Part shown: piece after piece, positions 1 through 8,734 of the stretch
Position numbering within the stretch: the stretch's first letter is position 1
How the letters are laid out: every line of letters starts with the position of its first letter
From: Pseudoalteromonas piscicida
GTDB lineage: Bacteria; Pseudomonadota; Gammaproteobacteria; Enterobacterales; Alteromonadaceae
Direction of reading: 5' to 3'
Length of the DNA: 64,000 nucleotides
NCBI RefSeq assembly: GCF_000238315.3
Contig: NZ_CP011924.1
Location: 908,501 to 972,500 of the forward strand
The notes under the pieces: generated by a model
Database searches by the model: none
Told to the model about the DNA's origin: nothing
Seen by the model: only the letters and a program-made list of their open reading frames with translations
Program-made: the position numbers and the translations under genes

Positions 1-1
1 T

Positions 2-631
2 TTAGATGAAATTGGCGAGCTACCGCTAGAAGCGCAAAGCAAGTTATTACGTGTATTACAAGAGCGAGAGTTTGAACGTGTAGGGGGAAGTAAGTCGATC
101 CAAGTAGATATACGGATAGTCGCGGCGACCAACAGAGATTTATGGAAAATGGTCGAGGAGGGAGGGTTTAGAATGGATTTATATTATCGTTTAAACGTTT
201 TTCCTATTCGAGTGCCTGCACTACGAGAGCGTATAGAGGATATACCCGTATTGGCCAACAACCTCATCGTGCAGCTCAACAAAAAGCTGGGTAAGCAACT
301 ACGCGGGATCTCAAAAAAGGCTATCCATGCGCTACAGCGTTATGATTGGCCTGGCAATATTCGAGAACTCCAAAACGTGTTGGAGCGCGAAGCGATATTA
401 TCTAAAGGTCGTTTAATTGATTTATCTCAAGCACTTAACGCTACTAAGCAGCATAAATCTGAAAACGGTGAACTGACTTTAGCGCAGGCAGAAGCTGAAC
501 ACATATTAAGAGTGCTAGAAATAAGTAACTGGAAGATCGCTGGCAGCAACGGGGCGGCTGATAAGTTAGGACTACCCGAAAGTACGCTAAGGTCGAAAAT
601 GAAAAAACTAAAAATTGCTAAGCTTTCGTGA
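2..631 (+). CDS. Sigma-54-dependent transcriptional activator, C-terminal part (5' end outside window)
   Basis: The reading frame is open from base 2, so the gene starts upstream of the window. The visible part begins at the Walker B stretch (LDEIGELPL), continues with sensor I (VAATN) and the FRMDLYYRLNVFPI segment typical of the AAA+ domain of sigma-54 activators, then WPGNIRELQN, and ends with a Fis-type helix-turn-helix (around the last 40 residues, LGLPESTLRSKMKKL). Such proteins use ATP hydrolysis to open sigma-54 RNA polymerase from upstream sites. The sensory N-terminus and the GAFTGA loop are not visible, so the signal is unknown. A -24/-12 promoter and two palindromic sites lie between this gene and ccoG, suggesting that it controls ccoG and perhaps the following redox genes. 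Family call is firm; the target is inference. Confidence 0.93.
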   Translation, partial: LDEIGELPLEAQSKLLRVLQEREFERVGGSKSIQVDIRIVAATNRDLWKMVEEGGFRMDLYYRLNVFPIRVPALRERIEDIPVLANNLIVQLNKKLGKQLRGISKKAIHALQRYDWPGNIRELQNVLEREAILSKGRLIDLSQALNATKQHKSENGELTLAQAEAEHILRVLEISNWKIAGSNGAADKLGLPESTLRSKMKKLKIAKLS

Positions 632-660
632 TATTTCGCGCCTATTCGTGATATTTCGCG
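625..660. promoter_or_regulatory. Two tandem palindromic sites, candidate binding sites of the upstream sigma-54 activator
   Basis: The 16-mer TTCGTGATATTTCGCG occurs at 625-640 and again at 645-660, exactly 20 bp apart (about two helical turns). Each copy contains an imperfect inverted repeat, CGTGATA/TTTCGCG. The first copy overlaps the stop codon of the activator gene. The sites are centred about 95 and 115 bp upstream of the start expected from the -24/-12 promoter at 720-738, the usual distance for enhancer-like sites of this activator class. Binding by the adjacent activator is inferred from position only. Confidence 0.6.
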
Positions 661-719
661 ATGTTGAAAATATAATAAAAATAAATACGATAAAAATCAA
701 AATGTTATAAACTTTCAGA

Positions 720-738
720 TTGGTCTGAAAGTTGCAAT
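720..738 (+). promoter_or_regulatory. Sigma-54 (-24/-12) promoter of ccoG
   Basis: TTGGTCTGAAAGTTGCAAT has GG at 722-723 and GC at 734-735 with exactly 10 bases between, and matches the consensus TGG...TTGCA. Transcription would start near 747, leaving a short leader before the ccoG start at 773. A sigma-54 activator gene lies immediately upstream, which strengthens the call. Confidence 0.7.
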
Positions 739-772
739 ATCAAACTCGTGTATTACCAATGTAGCAAATAAC

Positions 773-2155
773 ATGAAGTTTGATATCAAAGAAGAAGACA
801 TGATCATTAAGCCCTATAAACAAGAAGGGCCTATTTACGTCAGAGAGCAAAAAGGTTTTTTCCAAAAAATAAGAAGAAACCTTGGCTGGTTTTTAATGTT
901 AACTTTCGTTCTCATTCCTTGGATCCCGTACAACGAGCAGCAGGCCATCTTGCTTGATTTTGGTAAGCAGCAATTTAGGATATTTGGTGCCACCTTTCTC
1001 CCTCAAGACTTTATGATTCTAGCCTGGATTTTTATGGTGGGTGCCTTTGCTTTATTCTTTGTCACAACTTGGCTGGGTCGCGTGTGGTGTGGTTATACTT
1101 GCCCACAAACAATTTGGATGCTTATGTTCACTTGGGTTGAGCACCGAGTGGAGGGGACTCGCAACCAACGAATAAAGTTGGACAAATCAAACTGGGATAG
1201 CAAAAAAGTCGCTAAGAAAACGGCTAAACACGCTATTTGGTTGATAATTTCGGTGTTTACTGCCACTTCATTTATGGCCTATTTTATACCTGCAAAAGAG
1301 TTGTATCTAGACATGTTTACGCTTGAGTGGACTGGCCTGACTTCCTTCTGGGTATTTTTATTCGCACTTTGTACCTATGGAAACGCGGGCTTTCTGCGAG
1401 AAAAAATGTGTACTGTGGCTTGTCCATATTCTCGTTTCCAATCGGTCATGTTTGACAAAGATACATTGGTTGTCACCTATGATAGTGAGCGCGGTGAAAA
1501 TAGAGGTCGTCGCAAACGCAAAGAAGACCCAAAACAGCTGGGGCTCGGCGACTGTGTAGACTGTAATTTATGTGTTGAAGTTTGCCCCGCTGGTATTGAT
1601 ATTCGTAATGGCCTGCAATACGAATGTATTAACTGTGGTTTATGTATCGATGCGTGTAACGAAACGATGAATAAATTCGGCTATCAGCCAGATTTGATTA
1701 AGTATCAAAGTGAGCATCAACAAGCAGGCAAAAAGTCGAATCCATTTAGGTTAAAAATAGTAGGCTATGGTGCTATTACTGTATTGATAGTAGTCACAAT
1801 GGTGATTTGGGCATTCAATCGTACACCAATAGAAGCCTCTGTTATTCGCGACCGTAATGCGCTTTATCGTGTTAATTATGAGGGGTTAGTCGAGAACCCA
1901 TACACCTTAAGTGTAATAAACAAAACACAGCATGATTTAACTTACACCGTGAGCTTAAAGGGACTGCCAGATGCGAAACTTACAGCTCCAATCACAACGC
2001 ATATCGCTGGCGGCGACATGGCGTTAATCCCAGTAACAGTGACCGCTGATGGCTATGAGCTTAAAGGTAAGCGCACTCCAATCCAATTCACTATAGAGTC
2101 GCAACAAGATGCCAATATTAGCATCACGAAGGACAGCTACTTCTATAAAAATTAG
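773..2155 (+). CDS. ccoG: Cytochrome c oxidase accessory protein CcoG (ferredoxin-like membrane protein)
   Basis: CcoG is an inner-membrane iron-sulfur protein implicated in copper reduction during assembly of cbb3 cytochrome oxidase. The 460-residue product has hydrophobic segments near residues 35-52, 80-104, 150-170, 185-205 and 335-355, a membrane-associated GYTCPQTIW motif, and two ferredoxin-type clusters (Cys261, 264, 267, 271 and Cys285, 288, 291, 295). The C-terminal 110 residues form the periplasmic Ig-like domain normal for the family. No ccoNOPQ genes are in the window, so ccoG is separated from the oxidase genes here. The ATG at 773 has no clear ribosome-binding site; an in-frame ATG at 800 preceded by purine-rich sequence is an alternative start. 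Control by the adjacent sigma-54 system is likely. Confidence 0.95.
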   Translation: MKFDIKEEDMIIKPYKQEGPIYVREQKGFFQKIRRNLGWFLMLTFVLIPWIPYNEQQAILLDFGKQQFRIFGATFLPQDFMILAWIFMVGAFALFFVTTWLGRVWCGYTCPQTIWMLMFTWVEHRVEGTRNQRIKLDKSNWDSKKVAKKTAKHAIWLIISVFTATSFMAYFIPAKELYLDMFTLEWTGLTSFWVFLFALCTYGNAGFLREKMCTVACPYSRFQSVMFDKDTLVVTYDSERGENRGRRKRKEDPKQLGLGDCVDCNLCVEVCPAGIDIRNGLQYECINCGLCIDACNETMNKFGYQPDLIKYQSEHQQAGKKSNPFRLKIVGYGAITVLIVVTMVIWAFNRTPIEASVIRDRNALYRVNYEGLVENPYTLSVINKTQHDLTYTVSLKGLPDAKLTAPITTHIAGGDMALIPVTVTADGYELKGKRTPIQFTIESQQDANISITKDSYFYKN

Positions 2156-2174
2156 TTTACACTCCCCCCGACTC

Positions 2175-2204
2175 AAGGCGCTTGTATTATGAAGCGCCTT
2201 TTTT
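2175..2204 (+). terminator. Rho-independent terminator after ccoG
   Basis: Stem AAGGCGCTT (2175-2183) pairs with AAGCGCCTT (2192-2200) around an 8-base loop and is followed by a T run. It separates ccoG from the cytochrome b561/YceI pair. Confidence 0.8.
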
Positions 2205-2308
2205 GTGTGCATATATGCACAATCTGACGCTAAATTTATGGCTTTCTCTCTGAACTTTTAGCGTATAAGCTTACTCTTATTGAGAATGAGTTTTATTAGC
2301 TGAATATT

Positions 2309-2884
2309 ATGTTTAAAAATACATCACAACACTATGGTTTGTTAGCCATCATCTTTCACTGGGTTAGCGCGCTTGCGGTATTTGGCATGTTTGGTCTCGG
2401 GTTGTACATGGTTGAACTCAGTTATTACGATCCTTTCTATCGTGATGGCTTACATATTCACAAAAGCATAGGAATAATGCTAGCAGCTTTGATAGTACTT
2501 AGACTGATTTGGAAGGTTACCAACCCTAGCGTGAAACCCGAAAGCGAAGCCACTCCCATGGACAAATTGCAAAACACAATAGCACATGTCGTTCACGTCG
2601 TTTTGTATTTAGGTTTGTTTGGGCTGTTTGTCACAGGTTACTTAATTTCTACCTCAGATGGTAGAGCAATAGAGGTGTTCAACTGGTTTTCTGTTCCAGG
2701 TATTGGGGAGCTGTTTGATGAACAAAGTGATATTGCAGGCACTGTGCATTTATATATTGCTTGGGGGCTCATTGGATTAGTGGCGCTGCACATTGTGGGA
2801 GCGCTAAAACACCACTTTATTAATAAAGATCGTACCTTAGTTCGAATGCTCAAGGTACCAAACGCTACAAAAGTTGAGGATTAA
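2309..2884 (+). CDS. Cytochrome b561 family protein
   Basis: A 191-residue, four-helix membrane protein of the bacterial cytochrome b561 (CybB) type, a di-haem electron carrier that typically oxidises quinol. Visible features are the N-terminal HYGLLAIIFHW helix (His17), a second helix with GLHIHKSIG, a third with HVVHVVLYLG, and a fourth with HLYIAWGLIGLVALH followed by ALKHH; these supply the haem-ligand histidines. Length is normal. The gene is followed after three bases by a YceI gene, a pairing common in Proteobacteria, so the two are probably cotranscribed. Physiological partner unknown. Confidence 0.93.
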   Translation: MFKNTSQHYGLLAIIFHWVSALAVFGMFGLGLYMVELSYYDPFYRDGLHIHKSIGIMLAALIVLRLIWKVTNPSVKPESEATPMDKLQNTIAHVVHVVLYLGLFGLFVTGYLISTSDGRAIEVFNWFSVPGIGELFDEQSDIAGTVHLYIAWGLIGLVALHIVGALKHHFINKDRTLVRMLKVPNATKVED

Positions 2885-2887
2885 AAC

Positions 2888-3460
2888 ATGAAAAAAACAA
2901 TCATTGCATTAAGCATGGCAGCTATGACCTTATCGGCCGGAGTAAATGCTGCGGATTATGTAATTGATACAAAGGGTGCACATGCCTTTGTAAACTTTAA
3001 AATTAAACATTTAGGATACAGCTGGTTGCATGGCCGATTTAATAGCTTTGAAGGCGACTTTAGCTATGATGCAAAAAATCCAAATGCATCGAAAATCAAT
3101 GTAGTGATCGATACTGATTCTATTGACTCGAATCATGCAGAGCGTGATAAACATTTGCGCGGTAATGATTTTTTAAACGTAAAAGCAAACCCAAAGGCGA
3201 CTTTTAAGAGTAACTCGATTACTTTTAGCGATGATACAAATGCGAAGGTGAAAGGAAGCTTTACACTCAATGGGGTAACAAAGCATATCGAGTTTGATAT
3301 TCAAAAAGTGGGCGAAGGTAAAGATCCTTGGGGTGGATACCGAGTTGGCTTTGAAGGCGAAACCCAGTTAAAACTTGCTGATTATGACATTGATTATGAT
3401 CTAGGTCCGGCATCAACGCACGTTACCATCGGTTTGCACTTGGAAGGTATTCGTAAGTAA
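2888..3460 (+). CDS. YceI family periplasmic lipocalin-like protein
   Basis: A 190-residue secreted protein with a signal peptide (residues about 1-21, cleavage after VNA). The mature part matches YceI proteins: it starts with DYVIDTKGAHAFVNFKIKH, contains KVKGSFTLNGVTK, and ends with a beta strand HVTIGLHLEG. The YceI fold is a beta barrel that binds isoprenoid lipids such as polyprenyl chains. The gene starts 3 bases after the cytochrome b561 gene with GAGGA as ribosome-binding site, so it is the second gene of that operon. A role as carrier of a quinone-like lipid for the cytochrome is plausible but inferred from context. Confidence 0.94.
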   Translation: MKKTIIALSMAAMTLSAGVNAADYVIDTKGAHAFVNFKIKHLGYSWLHGRFNSFEGDFSYDAKNPNASKINVVIDTDSIDSNHAERDKHLRGNDFLNVKANPKATFKSNSITFSDDTNAKVKGSFTLNGVTKHIEFDIQKVGEGKDPWGGYRVGFEGETQLKLADYDIDYDLGPASTHVTIGLHLEGIRK

Positions 3461-3468
3461 TCTCTACT

Positions 3469-3498
3469 AGCACCACGTGTTTCTACATACGTGGTGCT
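3469..3498 (+). terminator. Stem-loop after the YceI gene
   Basis: AGCACCACGT (3469-3478) and ACGTGGTGCT (3489-3498) form a perfect 10-bp stem with a 10-base loop. The following sequence is not a clean T run, so it may be a weak or Rho-assisted terminator between convergent genes. Confidence 0.6.
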
Positions 3499-3554
3499 GC
3501 GCTTTATATTCTAGGAGGGGTCCACTTTTCAAACGCAATATCAGTTTTAGAAAG

Positions 3555-4385
3555 TTAGTTTTTAAAAATACTAGCTAGCTGTGGTTGAAATTGCTCTGGT
3601 AACCAACGAGCCATAGCTAATCTGAACTGCTCGTTTTTGTGGGCTTGCTTTAACGCTTCGCTAATTACTGCTATCTGTTCCTTACCAATCGCATTGTTAT
3701 TACAGCCTGCATATCCAGCAGTTATCTGCGAGGCGATACTCAATCTGACTTGTGTCAATTCATCTTGCTTATCAACATGCAATTTGTGGTAGTGGTGTTC
3801 GCTTGGGTATCCGAGTATCACGTCGACTCTTTTTTTGAGTAGCATGATAGTCAAACTCTCTAACGTATCTCTTCCTGGTCTTATAAGCACTTGCTTGGTA
3901 GGCAAACTCGCCAATAACGCATCAATTTCATGACCAAACGAACGATTTGCCGCCACACCTACGGTTAGCCCATGCTCAGTTACGAGCTTTTCCAAATCAA
4001 TTGCGCTGTTGCTAATGCCAAGCGACTGTGCGACATCTTTCCTTAGTGCGGCAGAGGTTGACAATCCAATGGTAGAATACTCATCACTAAAAGCGATATG
4101 TCTTTGCCGCTCGGGTGTTTTATAGAGGGAGATCATACAATATTGGTTGTTGAAATTAGAGAGCTCATGTATCGCCCTCGATGCGGGGAACACTTTATAA
4201 TTGAAGGTGTATTCGGGCATCTGTTGTTGGATGAGTTTTATCAATAACTCGTCCCGTCCTTGCCCCTCCAAATCGTCAGAAAGGATATAATAAGGCGCGA
4301 AGTCTATAGCAATCCAAGTGATTTGTTTTGCAAATACAAAACTGGATTGAAAGGCAATGAAGAGGAGTAAGATGATTTTGATCAA
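3555..4385 (-). CDS. Periplasmic substrate-binding-like protein (SBP family 3 fold)
   Basis: A 276-residue secreted protein with an N-terminal signal peptide ending near FVFA (about residue 19). The body resembles solute-binding family 3 proteins of the subgroup I recall as TIGR02285: ITWIAIDFAPYY near the mature N-terminus, then a region on residues behaving like a bi-lobed binding fold (FNYKVFPASRAIHEL, RQRHIAFSDEY). No permease or ATPase gene is adjacent, so it is an orphan binding protein; in this order such orphans are numerous and sometimes sense amino acids or redox compounds. Ligand unknown. It is convergent with the YceI gene and divergent from the gene at 4670. Confidence 0.8.
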   Translation of the reverse strand: MIKIILLLFIAFQSSFVFAKQITWIAIDFAPYYILSDDLEGQGRDELLIKLIQQQMPEYTFNYKVFPASRAIHELSNFNNQYCMISLYKTPERQRHIAFSDEYSTIGLSTSAALRKDVAQSLGISNSAIDLEKLVTEHGLTVGVAANRSFGHEIDALLASLPTKQVLIRPGRDTLESLTIMLLKKRVDVILGYPSEHHYHKLHVDKQDELTQVRLSIASQITAGYAGCNNNAIGKEQIAVISEALKQAHKNEQFRLAMARWLPEQFQPQLASIFKN

Positions 4386-4669
4386 ATTGGGTCACTCTTG
4401 CTGAACTTACAATAAGCTTAGCATTGATTGCGATATTGATGATTAAATTAATGTTTATTTAATTTGTATTTAATGTTTACAGAGGTTGGCGGTATGCTAG
4501 CTTTAAAAGAGGTTTTAGTTTTGGGTAAAAGTGTGCTAATTAAAGCTCAGTCAAGCGATTGAATATAGAGTTTGATTGCAGCGCGTTAACCCAAATATAA
4601 GTAGATAAGGCCGCATGGCAAGGAAAGTCATACAAGCCAATAACTATAAATTATTAATAAGGAAAACCG

Positions 4670-5257
4670 ATGGCTATATTAATCGTTACCGATATTTTCG
4701 GTTATACGGATCATATTGATCGTTTTGCTAAATCGCTTGGAAGTGACGTGCAGGTGCTTTCACCATTTATAGAAGAACCAAACAGTGTCTCTGAGTCGGA
4801 TTGTTATGATTTGTTTTTGGCGCAATGTGGTCATCGTTTATATGCTGACAAAGTATCAGCAGCGATTTCTGAATACAAACCAAAACTTATTATTGGCTTT
4901 AGTGCAGGCGGAGCTGCTGCGTGGGTTGCATTGTCTGAACAAGGTGCCTCTCACTCTGTTGAGCAGCTTATTGCATTTTATCCTAGCCAAATACGTAACC
5001 ATCTGAATATTAAGCCTAGTTGCGATGTGTCTATCTTCTTTGCTCAAGTTGAATCTCATTTTGACGTTGAGCCCGTTATAGAACAGTTAAAAGATAAAAA
5101 AGGGCTGGATTGTGTCCGGACGCGATATTTACACGGTTTTATGAACATGCTTTCGGGTAACTATGATGAGTACGCATACTCGCATTATCAGTATTTTTGC
5201 CAGCGAGAGGCACGTAACTATATCGAGGTTGTGCAACGAGAGGCGGAGTTTTCATAA
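4670..5257 (+). CDS. Small alpha/beta hydrolase, dienelactone-hydrolase-like
   Basis: A 195-residue protein with no signal peptide. It has a nucleophile elbow GFSAGG (Ser78), an acid candidate Asp132 and a late histidine in YLHGFMN (His155), in the order and spacing of the dienelactone hydrolase family, with a core strand pattern (LIIGFSAGGAAAWVAL). The start is supported by AAGGAAAA shortly upstream. It is followed after 69 bases by an acetoacetate-decarboxylase-fold gene and then a large FAD oxidoreductase, all on the same strand, so the three may form one pathway. Substrate unknown. The 284 bases upstream hold AT-rich sequence without a promoter that I can defend. Confidence 0.75.
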   Translation: MAILIVTDIFGYTDHIDRFAKSLGSDVQVLSPFIEEPNSVSESDCYDLFLAQCGHRLYADKVSAAISEYKPKLIIGFSAGGAAAWVALSEQGASHSVEQLIAFYPSQIRNHLNIKPSCDVSIFFAQVESHFDVEPVIEQLKDKKGLDCVRTRYLHGFMNMLSGNYDEYAYSHYQYFCQREARNYIEVVQREAEFS

Positions 5258-5326
5258 CGACATACGCAAAAGCGGCTTGAGCGAACTACACTGAACACTA
5301 ACTTATCATACTTTAAGGAGTGAGAG

Positions 5327-6304
5327 ATGTATCCCGAGTTGCCTGATTATCAACATTTTTATAGTAATCCGATCGCCAAACCTCCATGTAGAATGCTAAA
5401 TGCGCAAATGTATGGCTTCTTTGTCAAAGGAAATAAATCAACAGTCCAAGCCTATGTTGATAAAACGCTTAATTCGGTTTCTAATAGTGAATTTGTATTC
5501 AGGGCCTTAACGGATTGGTGCTTATTGACCTTTACGGATATTGAAAATATCGCATCAAAAGTGCCGCCATTTAGTAACTATGGATATATGCAAGAAACCG
5601 ATGTCATCGTCTGGTTGCCAATTCTGCAAGTCAATCTCGAAACGTTAAAAGCAGAGCATCTGTATTGGTATCCTGCGTTTATCTCTGTCAACAACATTAA
5701 CGCACTGATAAATGGTCGAGAAATATGGGGCTACAACAAATATTTATGTCGCTACGAAATGCCTGAAAGCTTTGGCGATCCACTGAACTTTTCCCTCTCT
5801 CTGGAGACCTTTAAGGAATTTGATCCCAACGTGAAAATGGCATGGCATGAATTGTTATCCATTGAACCTGAGGATGACGGGGAGTCATGGCTAAAAGAAG
5901 TGTTGGAAGTGGGTGAAGAAATTGCTGAGCTTTTCAAAGATTCAGTGTCTGATTTAGATGTCGATAGCCAATTTCTTAAGCAGTTCTTATCGGGTTTTAC
6001 CCACCCGCAAATGGATCAAATACTATTTAAGCAGTTCCCAGATGGCCATGCCGAGAAGTCTGTATATTCGGCAGTGGTGCATTCCCCTTCTGAGGTGAAG
6101 AAAATCCACAAAATTGGTTTTATCAAAGATGACTTAAGCCTGAATCTACAACGAATGGATGCGTTTCCACTCGATAAAATGTTTGGCATTCCATTAGGCA
6201 AAAGCGAGGTCAAACTACCTTACTTTGTGAAAATGGACTTCGATCAGGCTGGAGTCGAAGAAATTGTTTCCAGTGCTCAGAGTATGGCTAACCTCCATCG
6301 TTAG
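5327..6304 (+). CDS. Acetoacetate decarboxylase fold protein
   Basis: A 325-residue cytosolic protein. The centre carries NGREIWGYNKY (residues 129-139), which resembles the catalytic-loop region of acetoacetate decarboxylases, where a lysine forms a Schiff base with the substrate; Lys138 is the candidate here. The protein is longer than classical 250-residue enzymes because of an acidic insert near residues 185-220. AAGGAG lies a few bases upstream of the ATG. Members of the wider superfamily include non-decarboxylating enzymes, so the reaction is open. It sits between an alpha/beta hydrolase and an FAD oxidoreductase, suggesting processing of a keto or polyene compound. The fold assignment is moderately firm; function is inference. 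Confidence 0.7.
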   Translation: MYPELPDYQHFYSNPIAKPPCRMLNAQMYGFFVKGNKSTVQAYVDKTLNSVSNSEFVFRALTDWCLLTFTDIENIASKVPPFSNYGYMQETDVIVWLPILQVNLETLKAEHLYWYPAFISVNNINALINGREIWGYNKYLCRYEMPESFGDPLNFSLSLETFKEFDPNVKMAWHELLSIEPEDDGESWLKEVLEVGEEIAELFKDSVSDLDVDSQFLKQFLSGFTHPQMDQILFKQFPDGHAEKSVYSAVVHSPSEVKKIHKIGFIKDDLSLNLQRMDAFPLDKMFGIPLGKSEVKLPYFVKMDFDQAGVEEIVSSAQSMANLHR

Positions 6305-6417
6305 TGTATTTGTGGCATAAAAAACACGATTTTTACTAAAGCGATATTTGCATGTTTAGTTGTCTTCCTATGTGGCTTTAGGTGTTGCTCGTCAACACGT
6401 TTGAAAAAGGAAGGCTT

Positions 6418-8661
6418 ATGAGTAAACAAAAAGTAGCAATACTTGGCGGCGGCGTTTCGGCGATGACAGCTGCGGTATACATGACTGAACAAGAAGATTG
6501 GCAAGAGCGCTACGATATTACCGTTTATCAGCAAGGTTGGCGTTTGGGGGGCAAAGGGGCGAGTGGTCGTAATGCTGAATACGGCGAGCGTATAGAGGAG
6601 CATGGTCTTCACGTTTGGTTTGGTGCCTATGTCAATTCTTTTAGGGCAATTGAGACAGTTTATAATAAGCTTGAGCGCTCAAGTGATATCCCCATTCACA
6701 CTTGGCAACAAGCACTAAAACCGCATAGTTTGGTGGTGTTGCAAGAATATATCGACCAGCAATGGCAAACTTGGTCAGTAGATTTCCCTGAGATCCCAGG
6801 TAATCCAGCAAATGGCACTCTCGATTTACATTTTTGGCAGATTTTAAAATTACTTGCGGCTTGGCTACACAAGTGGGTTGATGATTTGGAGTGTGAAGTT
6901 GAGAAAACGCACAAATCCACACAACTCAAAACTAAAAAAGAAAGAGATAAAGCGCTGCTTGCTCACTTGGGACAGGAAGTTAAAAGCTTTTTTGATAGCG
7001 TAGAAGATAAAGCCAAGACCTTATTTGATGACGCAGAAAACCATGTTCAAGAGGTTGTATCCACACCAAAGCTGTTAATAACGCAACTCAGTAATTTTTT
7101 GACGGTGCGTGAAGCTGATCATCGTTTAGAGAATAAGAAAGATCACTTAGTTGTTTGGTATATGGTTCGAAAAATTAGGCGTTGGTTGCAGTCTGAAGTA
7201 AACGACTTAATTGATGACAACCCTATCATTAGACGTCTGTATATATGTATAGATTTAGGTGTTGCGATGACCATAGGCATGCTCCGTGATAAAGTCTATT
7301 CACGAGGTTTTGGCTATCTTGATCGGTACGATTTTAAACAGTGGCTCAAGCGCAATGGCGCAAATGAATCGCTGTCTGTCGAGTCTGCGCCTGTCCGCGG
7401 CTTTTATGACCTCGTTTTTGGCTATGAGGACGGTGATTTTAAAAAGCCGAATGTCGAAGCGGGAGTTGCGGCTTTGGCTATGCTTCGGATTATGCTGTGT
7501 TATCGCGGCGGTGTGATGTGGAAAATGCAAGCGGGGATGGGAGATATTATTTTCTCTCCTATCTATGAGCTGCTCAAACATCGAGGCGTTAAGTTTGCGT
7601 TTTTTCATCAGGTCGAGTCGCTACACTGTGCACAGAATGATGATGGTCATTATGTTGATAGTATTAAATTAATTCAGCAGGTTAAACTAAAAGAGACGCA
7701 ATGTTACGAGCCTCTGGAATTAGTGAAAGACTTGCCATGTTGGCCAAGCTTTCCACTGTGGCAACAAATTGACCCGCAGCAAGTGGCACTACTTAAAGAA
7801 CATGAGATTAATCTAGAGTCTTACTGGTCTAATTGGGAGGTGGTTTACCAACAAGCATTTGGACAGAGGTTACCGAGAAAAACACTGAATAAAGGTACTG
7901 ATTTCGATTTAGTGATTTTTGGGATCTCAGTGGCAGGTCTTGAGCCACTTTGTCAGCAATTATTGGCTAAAGATAACAGCTTAAAGTTGCAAGCCGAAAA
8001 GGTCAAAACTGTTGCGACTCAAGCATTACAGTTGTGGCTCACTAAAACTGACAGTGAACTGGGTTTTCACGACCCTTCTGGCAGTAATGAGCCACCTATA
8101 TTAAGCGCATTTTCTCAACCCTTTGACACTTGGGCTGCGATGTCTAATTTACTTGAGTTTGAAGATTGGCCAAATACACAGCCCAAGAACATTGCCTACT
8201 TTTGTAGTGCTTTTACCTGCGCAGATTATCCACCTCCGAGCGATCATGAGTTTCCTGAACGCATGAAAGCTCAGGTAAAAGAAAACGCATTGCAAAAACT
8301 TAGATTACAGATGCAGCCACTGTGGCCAGAGGTTTATCATGGTAACGACTTCGATTGGAACGTATTGTTTGATGTTGATAATAATGAAGGAGAAGTTAGG
8401 TTCAACACTCAGTATTGGAGGGTGAATGTCGACCCCAGTGAGCGTTATGTGTTAAGTGTTGTTGATAGCAGTCAATTTCGACTGCCTACGGACGGTAGCG
8501 TCTTCAATAACCTTTACATTACCGGAGATTGGATTAAAACTGGTGTCAACGCAGGTTGTGTTGAAGCTGCTGTGATGGCTGGCATGCAAACGAGTAGAGC
8601 TATCACTGGGTATCCTCAAAGCATTAGTGGAGAATCAGGGTTTGAGCCCTTTAACCGTTGA
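6418..8661 (+). CDS. Large FAD/NAD(P)-binding oxidoreductase of the carotenoid-desaturase/amine-oxidase type
   Basis: A 747-residue flavoprotein. The N-terminus has the dinucleotide-binding motif VAILGGGVSAMTAAVY (Gly10-Gly12), followed by a GWRLGGKGASGRN segment like the second FAD contact of phytoene desaturases. The C-terminus has the matching LYITGDWIKTGVNAGCVEAA segment that closes the FAD site in that family. Between them, roughly residues 145-250, is a charged helical insert unusual for a desaturase. I chose the ATG at 6418 because AAGGAAGG lies just upstream and the Rossmann motif begins at once; an upstream TTG/ATG would add 12 unrelated residues. It follows the acetoacetate-decarboxylase-fold gene. 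Substrate unknown; isoprenoid or polyene oxidation is a guess. Confidence 0.82.
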   Translation: MSKQKVAILGGGVSAMTAAVYMTEQEDWQERYDITVYQQGWRLGGKGASGRNAEYGERIEEHGLHVWFGAYVNSFRAIETVYNKLERSSDIPIHTWQQALKPHSLVVLQEYIDQQWQTWSVDFPEIPGNPANGTLDLHFWQILKLLAAWLHKWVDDLECEVEKTHKSTQLKTKKERDKALLAHLGQEVKSFFDSVEDKAKTLFDDAENHVQEVVSTPKLLITQLSNFLTVREADHRLENKKDHLVVWYMVRKIRRWLQSEVNDLIDDNPIIRRLYICIDLGVAMTIGMLRDKVYSRGFGYLDRYDFKQWLKRNGANESLSVESAPVRGFYDLVFGYEDGDFKKPNVEAGVAALAMLRIMLCYRGGVMWKMQAGMGDIIFSPIYELLKHRGVKFAFFHQVESLHCAQNDDGHYVDSIKLIQQVKLKETQCYEPLELVKDLPCWPSFPLWQQIDPQQVALLKEHEINLESYWSNWEVVYQQAFGQRLPRKTLNKGTDFDLVIFGISVAGLEPLCQQLLAKDNSLKLQAEKVKTVATQALQLWLTKTDSELGFHDPSGSNEPPILSAFSQPFDTWAAMSNLLEFEDWPNTQPKNIAYFCSAFTCADYPPPSDHEFPERMKAQVKENALQKLRLQMQPLWPEVYHGNDFDWNVLFDVDNNEGEVRFNTQYWRVNVDPSERYVLSVVDSSQFRLPTDGSVFNNLYITGDWIKTGVNAGCVEAAVMAGMQTSRAITGYPQSISGESGFEPFNR

Positions 8662-8700
8662 GTAGTTAGTCATACTGACTGAGTAGTTCAACTACATTTC

Positions 8701-8723
8701 AAGCCTTGCAATTTGCAGGGCTT
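8701..8723 (+). terminator. Stem-loop after the FAD oxidoreductase gene
   Basis: AAGCCTTGCAA and TTGCAGGGCTT pair almost perfectly (one G-T) with a minimal loop. There is no T run after it, so it may be a Rho-independent-like hairpin of modest strength. Confidence 0.45.
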
Positions 8724-8734
8724 AAATCCCACTT

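Noticed and set aside
6301..6612. A 103-residue minus-strand ORF over the start of the FAD oxidoreductase gene.
   Set aside because: It is antisense to the conserved Rossmann motif and has no coding features of its own.
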